A stretch of 21,052 nt of DNA from a virus. The stretch lies in the IMG/VR virus record IMGVR_UViG_3300042695_000792, positions 1-21,052 of that record. The stretch is one strand, 5' to 3'. The notes beneath the pieces were generated by a model. That model saw nothing but the letters and a program-made list of their open reading frames with translations, was not told where the DNA came from and searched no databases. The position numbers and the translations under genes were made by a program. Shown here piece after piece: positions 14,488-21,052 of this stretch (positions within the stretch are counted from its first letter, which is position 1; each line of letters begins with the position of its first letter).

Positions 14488-15340
14488 CAATCTTTTTAAT
14501 TTCTTCTACTAATTCATACGCATTCAATAAAGATGTCAATTGATTTTCTTTAATTATACCGGCACAAGATTTAGTAGAAAATTGACTAATAACTTCATTT
14601 ATTTTAATTTTAACTACGTCAGATGTAACATTTTTTACTTGGTCTTTTAATACCAAGCTGATTCTTTTGTATTCTTCATTGACATATTTTGTAAATTTAC
14701 TGGAATTTGAAACATTGGTAATATATTCCTTCAATAGTTTCTTTTGATCTGGCAATAAATCGTTGTATTTACTATTGAAATTTTCAATTAAAAACTTGTA
14801 TGCTAACAATCTAACGTCTGCAGTTTGACTTCCATAAACATCCAACGATTCTTGATCCGACTTCTTTTCTTTTGTCAAATTTTCAACGATGTACTCTCTG
14901 GATTCTATTAACTCAGTAACTTCAAACTTAACCCCACTTTTATCTTGGTCTTCAAATAATTTATAAATGGAAGCATATAACTTATAATTTGGGATTTTGT
15001 TCTTTAAAAAATCATCAATGTTATATTTTTCTTTAATTTCTTTGATGATACTATACTTTTGTTTATTTAATTCACGTTCGTCAAGTTTAGATCGTGTTTG
15101 TAATACAACACCCAAAAGTCGTTCGGCCGAAGATACATCTTTACTTTTTTGTTGTAAAATAAAATTATAAAGCTGCACCTCTTTTCCAAGTTCTTTACTT
15201 TCGTGGAAGTACTTGAACATTAAATTTTTAGTAAATGATTCATCTTTTCCCGCTAGAATGTCTGATGTAATTTGTCGAGTGAGTAGTTCAAACAATATTC
15301 CAGCATTCTTGAATTTTGAATGTTTTGCTTTCTTGTGCAT
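14462..15340 (-). CDS. Conserved-looking helical protein between portal and protease (292 aa)
   Basis: No function recognised. The N-terminus KHSKFKNAGILFELLTRQIT is distinctive, and I have an uncertain memory of similar N-termini in unnamed proteins of marine T4-like phages. The rest is mostly helical and charged, rich in Lys and Glu, with no membrane segment or catalytic motif. It follows the portal gene by 56 bases and overlaps the next gene by 26 bases, the T4 location of prohead core genes 67 and 68. An assembly or structural role in the prohead is inferred from position. The start is preceded by an A/T-rich leader with the palindromic TATTTATAAATA at 15353-15364 and no Shine-Dalgarno sequence. 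Confidence 0.75.
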   Translation of the reverse strand: MHKKAKHSKFKNAGILFELLTRQITSDILAGKDESFTKNLMFKYFHESKELGKEVQLYNFILQQKSKDVSSAERLLGVVLQTRSKLDERELNKQKYSIIKEIKEKYNIDDFLKNKIPNYKLYASIYKLFEDQDKSGVKFEVTELIESREYIVENLTKEKKSDQESLDVYGSQTADVRLLAYKFLIENFNSKYNDLLPDQKKLLKEYITNVSNSSKFTKYVNEEYKRISLVLKDQVKNVTSDVVKIKINEVISQFSTKSCAGIIKENQLTSLLNAYELVEEIKKIDVKNETKS

Positions 15341-15352
15341 ATTATTTATTAT

Positions 15353-15364
15353 TATTTATAAATA
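15353..15364. promoter_or_regulatory. Palindromic late-promoter-like TATTTATAAATA
   Basis: TATTTATA and TATAAATA overlap here, so a T4-late-like core is present on both strands. The minus-strand copy (15360 to 15353) faces the 292-aa gene but is only 12 bases from its ATG, giving a very short leader. Sequence match only. Confidence 0.3.
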
Positions 15365-15396
15365 TAATCAATGTGGTTAAATATATAGGAATTATA

Positions 15397-17295
15397 CTAT
15401 TCTTTTATATTTTGTTCGTCCATGAAAGAATTTTTGTTTCCTTCCATCAAACTTTCTTTTTCTTGATCCAACGTTTTTAACAAATCTGTCAGCCCCTTAA
15501 TAGACTCCACAGACAATGGCGATCCATTTTTATATTTGTGCGATACTGATAAATCACTGCGTCTATTGTTTTCTAATGTGCCTAGTGGATCTTCCCCAAA
15601 AGGATATTTACTGGCATCTTTTCTACCAGTTTGATCACGTTTTTCTGATAACTTTGGGGGAGTTGATGGTTCACCACCAGCTTCAGCGCCGGTATCTTTA
15701 CCACTATCATCTCCTCCTTCAGGAGCAGTGTCAGTCCCAGGCTCACTACCACCTGGTTCAGCTCCGCCACCACCGCCGCTTTCACCCTCCTTATCTTTTT
15801 TATTTAAAAAGGATAGAGCTGGATCATTGCCTTCTTCTTCAATCTGCTTAAATCTATAATTTCCTTTAGCGTCGTCGATTAGTTGTTTTTGCAGAGTTAT
15901 CATATCATGATCTGATAAACCAAAGATATTTTCATAAATCCATTTCTTAGAAAATACTTTTTGTTCTTGCATATCTTTGCAAAGTTCCACTTTGCTCTTA
16001 TATACATCGATTTTTTCTTTTTCAAATATAGTGGACGGATTAGTTAATTCCAGTGTAAAATCTACTAATGATTCGTCTCTATATCCTTGGCTATATAAAT
16101 GAATAACCGCAATTTTATTCAATTCACTAACCATAATACGTTGTATACGTTCTACTGTTCTAGCAAATCTTATGTCTTCAGCTGCTAATGTAGCTTTACC
16201 ACTCAATGATTCATCATATCCCAAAAATGCTTTGGGTATCTTAAGTGCTGCCATCATTTTATTACGAAGATACTCAATGTCATCGGTACCAGTCCACTCT
16301 AATCCAGATAAATTTTCAATACTGGTTCCACTATCACTACCACGAACAGGCAAGAAAAAGTCCTCTACCATGTTTTGTAGATTGAATCTTAAATTATAAT
16401 CTCCGGTTTCTTGATCCAAATATGGTACCTTTTTCATTTGGTCCATAATACGTTGCATATGATTGTCAACTTCATTTGGTGGAATATTACCAATATCAAC
16501 TTTGAAAATGCGTTTTTCAGGCGCACGCATAATACGATGAATTAACATTGCGTCTTCCATCAAACTCAATTGTTTCCAAACACGTCGGGCGCCTTCTAAA
16601 GTACTTTTTCCATATGGGAGAAAGTTACTATCGCTCAATAATCTAAAATGAGCAATTTGATAGTTCTCCAAATCCTCCATCTTGTTTCCATATGGCAAAT
16701 TGACTTGAAATTTAACAAAGTTTTTATTGGTCAAATGTGCATTTTCTACACGTGTTACATAATATGTACTCAATGGTTCTACCAAATAAACACCATATTC
16801 AGGGCTAATATGAAGTCGTAGATAAAAATCACCATATTTAACCATACACCGTGACCAACTCCATAAATTAAACTCTATGTTCAAAATATCATAGAATAGA
16901 TTGTGCAAAATGTTTTTAATTTCATCGTTGGAAGATTTGATATGAATTACTTCACCCATTTCATTTCGGGTTGTACATTCATCTGCATAAATGTCCAACG
17001 CAGATGATAGAATTGGATCCATATCCATTGTATCATAATCACGAAATAGTTCTACACGACTGCTTTGATATGATAAATTAAAATCTCTAGTATATTGATT
17101 ATACGAAGTAGTACGTAATCTATTAAACCTGTCTCTTAAACTATTACGATCTGTAGCGTACTGAATTTCATCAGTATCAATAACTTTTAGTTTTTTACCA
17201 CCAATGTTGCGAACGATCACGTCGTTTGAAAACAAACGCTTCAAACGAGCGAATAAAGACCGACTCCGTAATTCTTGAAAAGATTTATCTGACAT
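15397..17295 (-). CDS. 20: Portal vertex protein, gp20-like
   Basis: This 632 aa protein is the T4-type portal (T4 gp20, 524 aa), the dodecameric ring for DNA entry and exit and neck attachment. Family segments in order are YDTMDMDPILSSALDIYADE (about 88-107), VKYGDFYLRLHI, VEPLSTYYVTRVE, MRAPEKRIFKVDIGNIPPNE and the conserved ATLAAEDIRFARTVERIQ near 370-390. The C-terminal about 120 residues exceed the T4 protein: a Gly/Glu/Asp/Pro-rich low-complexity linker (about 505-545, including a run of five Gly), then a charged tail. It follows terminase by 26 bases; in T4 the sheath and tube genes 18 and 19 lie between 17 and 20. Confidence 0.95.
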   Translation of the reverse strand: MSDKSFQELRSRSLFARLKRLFSNDVIVRNIGGKKLKVIDTDEIQYATDRNSLRDRFNRLRTTSYNQYTRDFNLSYQSSRVELFRDYDTMDMDPILSSALDIYADECTTRNEMGEVIHIKSSNDEIKNILHNLFYDILNIEFNLWSWSRCMVKYGDFYLRLHISPEYGVYLVEPLSTYYVTRVENAHLTNKNFVKFQVNLPYGNKMEDLENYQIAHFRLLSDSNFLPYGKSTLEGARRVWKQLSLMEDAMLIHRIMRAPEKRIFKVDIGNIPPNEVDNHMQRIMDQMKKVPYLDQETGDYNLRFNLQNMVEDFFLPVRGSDSGTSIENLSGLEWTGTDDIEYLRNKMMAALKIPKAFLGYDESLSGKATLAAEDIRFARTVERIQRIMVSELNKIAVIHLYSQGYRDESLVDFTLELTNPSTIFEKEKIDVYKSKVELCKDMQEQKVFSKKWIYENIFGLSDHDMITLQKQLIDDAKGNYRFKQIEEEGNDPALSFLNKKDKEGESGGGGGAEPGGSEPGTDTAPEGGDDSGKDTGAEAGGEPSTPPKLSEKRDQTGRKDASKYPFGEDPLGTLENNRRSDLSVSHKYKNGSPLSVESIKGLTDLLKTLDQEKESLMEGNKNSFMDEQNIKE

Positions 17296-17321
17296 ATGAT
17301 TTATCTATAATATATAAGTAT

Positions 17322-18911
17322 TTACATCAACCAAGTTAAACTTTCTTTTTTGTCATTTACCGTGAAATCCATAGTTTTATGATGATCTGGTACCGCGCTT
17401 ACTTGTTTCGGAATTGAAATTTGACTTGAGACTTTTGATATTTTTGAAATGATTGCACGGTTATAAGCTATTTGTTCATTTCTAAGCTTCAACGCTGTTT
17501 CACGTATCCACAATCCAATTCCAATTGCCATAACTAAATCGTCATTATAACCCCTCATCGCTTCTGCTTTGGGTCCGTTCCAAACGAACACATTCAGTTC
17601 TTCATATAATCTTTTAGACTTCATAATCACTTGTTTTTGTCTAAAAAATAACTCCAAATTACTTACGATTAAAGGTCTATTTTTACTAGTTGTTGTAAAT
17701 CCAGGAATTAACTTTTTATCAGCTGTATTTAATTTATTAGAATATGTTTTTTCTACATCAATCACCGTCAAATCAGTTGCGCTATAAAACGTATTTTGAT
17801 AGTCTCGGTCAATAATTTGTTGTAATGTAGCCCACCCTATAGTGTTATTTTCTACCACCAATAAAGCATTGTTATATTCAGTAGCAACACTAACCAATAA
17901 GTTTCCATAATCTTTTGTAGTTAACTGACCTTTATATTCAGCTACTTGTTCCAATGTTTCTATATCTATAACGTGGAATGCACTAAAATCACCACCGTCT
18001 CCTCTAGCACAGTCAGCTGTCAATATGTAGTTTTTACTATAATTAGGATAATCCCAGATCCATAGGTCTTGATTGTTACCTCGCTTTTCAACAGGATCTT
18101 TTAGATGTGTTTGTTTGTAAAACTCAAGAATATCTACACTTACAACTTGATTACCAGATGTACTAAAGTCGCAATCACATTCTTGTGCTGCACCTTTTAC
18201 TCCTGACAACTCAGTTTGTTTATCTCTCCACGTTTGATCTCTTTCTGGGTGTAAATGCCAAGGTAATCTAATTGTTTTAAAATTATTCTTGCCTTCTTCA
18301 GATTCAACCCAAATTTTATGGAAGAAATTGCCAACACCGTTTGGCGTACTTAGTATAATAGCTCTACCACCAGTAGACAGTGTATATTGAGAAGACAGCC
18401 AAATTTCTTCAATACCATCGATAAATGCGGCTTCGTCGATAATTAGTAAAGATAGTGCTGATGAACGACCTGCTGTGCCGGCGGATGAAACTGCTTTGAT
18501 TTGTGAACCATTTTTTAATCGTAATGACAATCTATTATCTTCTACACAAGGAACTTTTAACCAACTTGGAAGGTTATCGTTTGCAAATCTTACCTTAGTG
18601 ACAATTTCTTTCGCTGTTTCTTGCGTAATACTAATACAAAGAATGTTCTTATCATTATGAAATGTCATTAACCACAAACTATAAGCGGCTGTAAGGGTAC
18701 TGATACCCATCTGACGACTCTTAAGAACAATGTTTAATTGATTATCAACAAAGTTTTGTAAAGCATCTTCTTGAAATGGATATAGTTCAAATGCAACCGT
18801 GCCTCTAATAGGATGTTGAATCTTAACATACTTCTTCATAAAGTATATAGGATCCTCTATACACTTCTTATACTCTTGTTTTATTATTTCTCTGAGATTT
18901 GGCTGACTCAT
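17322..18911 (-). CDS. 17: Terminase large subunit, gp17-like
   Basis: This 529 aa protein is the packaging motor ATPase/nuclease (T4 gp17, 610 aa). The ATPase domain shows Walker A SRQMGIS (65-71), Walker B LLIIDE (155-160) and a coupling motif ILSTPNG (186-192). The nuclease domain shows the acidic triad typical of gp17: ILTADCARG (D300), LLVVENN (E354) and YNDDLVMA (D457/D458). The conserved N-terminal PIYFMKKYVKIQHPIRG supports the ATG at 18911, even though this makes a 44-base overlap with the preceding gene. The portal gene follows directly, which fits their physical partnership at the packaging vertex. Confidence 0.97.
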   Translation of the reverse strand: MSQPNLREIIKQEYKKCIEDPIYFMKKYVKIQHPIRGTVAFELYPFQEDALQNFVDNQLNIVLKSRQMGISTLTAAYSLWLMTFHNDKNILCISITQETAKEIVTKVRFANDNLPSWLKVPCVEDNRLSLRLKNGSQIKAVSSAGTAGRSSALSLLIIDEAAFIDGIEEIWLSSQYTLSTGGRAIILSTPNGVGNFFHKIWVESEEGKNNFKTIRLPWHLHPERDQTWRDKQTELSGVKGAAQECDCDFSTSGNQVVSVDILEFYKQTHLKDPVEKRGNNQDLWIWDYPNYSKNYILTADCARGDGGDFSAFHVIDIETLEQVAEYKGQLTTKDYGNLLVSVATEYNNALLVVENNTIGWATLQQIIDRDYQNTFYSATDLTVIDVEKTYSNKLNTADKKLIPGFTTTSKNRPLIVSNLELFFRQKQVIMKSKRLYEELNVFVWNGPKAEAMRGYNDDLVMAIGIGLWIRETALKLRNEQIAYNRAIISKISKVSSQISIPKQVSAVPDHHKTMDFTVNDKKESLTWLM

Positions 18912-19515
18912 ATTTTTCTTCGTATTCTTTTATCTTAGGGGTCAGTTCATCTAATCGTATATCAATAACCCCTATATCTTTAATTAAATCTTCAAATATT
19001 TTATTGTAATCTATATTGCCATCCCATTTTTCAAATGATCCATCTTCTTCAAGAAATGTAACATCTTTATCTTTATTTTCTTCACAGAACTTTTTACTTT
19101 CTTCAAACTTTTTCTTATAATCTTCTAAAATACTACGTTCATTTTTTAAATCCTGCAGTTCATTATAGACATCAAACATACCCATCAATTTTAACTCAGT
19201 TTGAAAATTAATAAAACAGTCGTAACAATATCCAGTTTTAGGCCAAACTCGGTCGTCCAAATAATTGCCCCATCGAACATCCATATTACACGTTTTACAA
19301 CGTTTTTCATTAATAATCGTGGCACGTTTTGAAACTCTGCGTTTACTATTATTCTTCCAAACCCATTTGTGTCCTTGACTATCCTCCCATTCTTCACCTT
19401 CTTTGCGTTTATTGTTCTCCAAATTGGCATCGTAGCCAACTTGTACGAATGGACGATTGCCTTCTAGGTAATCTTTAACGATGCCTAGATTACTTTTACC
19501 TGATGCTTTCTTCAT
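18868..19515 (-). CDS. Zinc-motif coiled-coil protein upstream of terminase
   Basis: This 215 aa protein contains RCKTCNMD (C73, C76) and GYCYDC (C97, C100), a four-cysteine arrangement that should bind zinc. The N-terminal part has a distinctive PFVQVGYDA and GEEWEDSQGHKWVWKN. Residues about 115-150 and 180-210 are charged helices, probably coiled coil. It overlaps the terminase start by 44 bases, so the two are likely coupled. The small terminase subunit (gp16) lies directly before gp17 in T4, so this may be a positional replacement, but T4 gp16 lacks such a zinc motif and no sequence similarity is visible. Confidence 0.72.
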   Translation of the reverse strand: MKKASGKSNLGIVKDYLEGNRPFVQVGYDANLENNKRKEGEEWEDSQGHKWVWKNNSKRRVSKRATIINEKRCKTCNMDVRWGNYLDDRVWPKTGYCYDCFINFQTELKLMGMFDVYNELQDLKNERSILEDYKKKFEESKKFCEENKDKDVTFLEEDGSFEKWDGNIDYNKIFEDLIKDIGVIDIRLDELTPKIKEYEEKYESAKSQRNNKTRV

Positions 19516-19533
19516 AACAAATACGTATTTAAT

Positions 19534-20568
19534 TTATTTCTTAAACTTACTTCCAAGACCTTTTATAATAAAACTTCCTGTAATTTTAAATGGATCACTG
19601 TAAATACTTGAATCTCTCACAACTATACCTTCGTGTTTTTCTAAATCGCCAATTTCACTGGTAGCATTTTTTAATATTTCGTCTCCCAATTTAATTGTGG
19701 TTAAATAAACAATAGTATCATTAACTATTTTATTTACATCTTGACCGGCAAAATCTTGACTGATATTTTTACTATCAACCGATTTTAAAAATTGTTCACG
19801 GGTAATCAGTGGCGTTTTAAACTGTAATCCTTTTAACCAGTCTTTCAAAGACTTAGTTACAGCTTCACCTGTGGGATACAACGTAACTGATTGCGTCAAA
19901 ACACTCGCTAGGTTTGGTTTTGATTTGAAAGTAGTATCAACACTACCCAATACCTTAAAACCACTCTTCATAGCAACCACATTTAATTTGTTTATATAAG
20001 ATTGCATAGCTGTTTTATCATACGGTATTTCAACAGCTTCTCTTGATTTAACACTTCCATCTTTACCAAAAGTTTTTGGCTTAATTTCTTTTAACCCGTG
20101 AATAGCTAAAAAGTTTCCAATTTCTCCATATCCAAGTACATTTGTTTGACCCTCTACATATTCAATGTTGAATAGTATATTAGGATTATCTAATAAACCC
20201 AATGTCTTTAACTCAGTTTGTGTAGATGAAATTGCTGCGTCGAATATATTAATAACTTTAGCCCCTATATTGACAAATCCATGACCAGCTCCAAATCTTG
20301 TTTGTAAGTCCTCAGGTCGCATTCCTTTAATATCAAGCGGTTTTGCTGATCCACGATCCATTACAAATTGACCGTTTACCATACGAATACTTGCATTAAC
20401 ACCGTCAATCTTTACACTGCCAGCTCCTTGTTTTAAAGATTTAACTGATTTTGCAAATACATCTACCAATTTAGCGCCTGTATCGGCAAAATCAAATGGG
20501 TGTGCCATATGTCCACCAACACCGCCTTCACTAATTACTTCGTTTAATATATTATTTAGTCTTATCAT
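19534..20568 (-). CDS. Ligase-like nucleotidyltransferase, possible packaged cargo
   Basis: This 344 aa protein carries motifs of the covalent nucleotidyltransferase superfamily (DNA/RNA ligases, capping enzymes) in order. Motif I is KIDGVN (53-58, candidate adenylylated Lys53). A motif III-like LFNIEYVEG follows at 132-140, motif IV EGIVVR at 313-318, and a motif V-like KITGSFIIK at 328-336. The KIDGVN form is closest to RNA-ligase motifs such as KIHGTN of T4 Rnl2. The spacing between motifs III and IV (about 175 residues) is larger than in Rnl2, so an insertion is present. No OB-fold or zinc domain is evident. It begins MIRLNNILNE, compatible with a capsid-targeting peptide cut after Glu10. 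It overlaps the upstream oxidoreductase gene by 17 bases. The substrate is unknown. Confidence 0.65.
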   Translation of the reverse strand: MIRLNNILNEVISEGGVGGHMAHPFDFADTGAKLVDVFAKSVKSLKQGAGSVKIDGVNASIRMVNGQFVMDRGSAKPLDIKGMRPEDLQTRFGAGHGFVNIGAKVINIFDAAISSTQTELKTLGLLDNPNILFNIEYVEGQTNVLGYGEIGNFLAIHGLKEIKPKTFGKDGSVKSREAVEIPYDKTAMQSYINKLNVVAMKSGFKVLGSVDTTFKSKPNLASVLTQSVTLYPTGEAVTKSLKDWLKGLQFKTPLITREQFLKSVDSKNISQDFAGQDVNKIVNDTIVYLTTIKLGDEILKNATSEIGDLEKHEGIVVRDSSIYSDPFKITGSFIIKGLGSKFKK

Positions 20569-21052
20569 ATGGTTTTAAAAATGTTTTATCAAATACAGGA
20601 ATTGCTTTTTTGTAAGAACTCTTTGTTTCATCAAGAGCATTATCTGTAAATTGCCAATTCCAAAATAATTCATTTGGCGTTTTGAATCCAAAAAATTGTA
20701 ATACTTCTTTTTGTGTTTGAGTAACATCTTTTCCATTCCAATTTTGACCAGTAGCAATAAATCCTGAATCTATATCTTTTACTATATTGCTTTCACCCAA
20801 AGTAGAATGTCTGTTCTCAATCCACGTCAATCTTTCAATTAATTTCTGATAAAAACCGTTAGCTTGTCCCCATCTTACACTAGCAAAAAATAAAACGACA
20901 TCACTTTCAAATAATTCTTTACTTATTTTCCAAAGTTCATCGCTTTTATTATTTATACTAGCCCAACAACGATGTTCGCCTGTAGGATTTTTCTCTTTAT
21001 CTTTTAAGGAAGAATCTTTTGTTCCACAATGATTTCCCCATTTAGATGATAC
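20552..21052 (-). CDS. Flavodoxin-like NAD(P)H/FMN oxidoreductase (5' end outside window)
   Basis: The frame is open from the right window edge to a stop at 20552, giving 166 residues without an N-terminus. An in-frame TTG at 20830 would give only 92 aa but is not the start, because the conserved part lies upstream of it. The segment SDVVLFFASVRWGQANGFYQ is typical of the flavodoxin-like fold of NADPH-dependent FMN reductases ('ADVIVFGSPVYWG..'). It is followed by a helix and FIATGQNWNG, where such proteins have a phosphate/flavin-contacting strand. The missing N-terminus should hold the FMN phosphate-binding loop. The role in a phage is unknown. Its stop overlaps the start of the ligase-like gene by 17 bases. 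Confidence 0.65.
   Translation of the reverse strand, partial: VSSKWGNHCGTKDSSLKDKEKNPTGEHRCWASINNKSDELWKISKELFESDVVLFFASVRWGQANGFYQKLIERLTWIENRHSTLGESNIVKDIDSGFIATGQNWNGKDVTQTQKEVLQFFGFKTPNELFWNWQFTDNALDETKSSYKKAIPVFDKTFLKPYDKTK

Noticed and set aside
15516-15851. Plus-strand and out-of-frame minus-strand frames over the portal 3' end
   Set aside because: They result from the Gly/Asp-rich low-complexity codons of the portal C-terminus.
20552-20830. A 92-aa gene starting at TTG 20830
   Set aside because: The frame stays open to the window edge and the upstream residues contain the conserved flavodoxin-like segment, so 20830 is an internal codon of a truncated larger gene.
1-21052. tRNA genes, CRISPR arrays, insertion sequences, integrase or attachment sites
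   Set aside because: I saw no cloverleaf with a conserved T-loop, no spaced direct repeats, no transposase or integrase motifs, and no flanking direct repeats around the plus-strand islands. A covariance-model tRNA scan could not be run.

Overview
The window is AT-rich DNA of a T4-superfamily contractile-tailed phage (Caudoviricetes, myovirus type). It holds recognisable homologues of T4 gp13, gp14, gp15, gp17, gp20, gp21, gp22 and gp23. There are no ribosomal, tRNA or housekeeping genes. Gene packing is tight, with many overlaps of 4 to 44 bases, and no gene-free stretch reaches 300 bases (the longest is about 155). The host cannot be named. A lipobox protein with an additional inner-membrane segment suggests a diderm host. 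Most starts lack a strong Shine-Dalgarno sequence and sit in A/T-rich leaders.

Minus strand, read from the right end: a flavodoxin-like oxidoreductase (cut by the window edge), a ligase-like nucleotidyltransferase, a zinc-motif protein, large terminase (17), portal (20), two unassigned proteins in the place where T4 has its prohead core genes, prohead protease (21), a small coiled-coil protein, scaffold (22) and major capsid protein (23). After a plus-strand island the minus strand resumes with a GP88-like protein and the neck/tail-completion genes 13, 14 and 15 (15 is cut by the left edge). This is the T4 head-morphogenesis set in a rearranged order: terminase abuts portal with no sheath or tube gene between them, and 13-14-15 follow the capsid gene.

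Two plus-strand blocks interrupt it. The smaller (11409-12450) carries two unknown genes; a strong intrinsic terminator for the opposing minus-strand transcript lies inside the second. The larger (3986-8216) is the most unusual part: a coiled-coil lipoprotein with membrane segments, a small membrane protein with an MscS-like beta domain, an ankyrin-repeat protein fused to a class III nucleotidyl cyclase domain, a short unknown protein, and a Mom-like DNA-modification GNAT protein with its own near-consensus sigma70 promoter. The first three look like a candidate phage-borne cyclic-nucleotide signalling module at the membrane. This is an inference from domain content and co-orientation, not an established system. 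A bidirectional terminator at 8224-8251 separates this island from the convergent capsid gene.

Other notable signals are short N-termini ending in L-x-E on several proteins, resembling T4 capsid-targeting peptides, and a repeated TATTTATA-N4-ATG arrangement at several gene starts.
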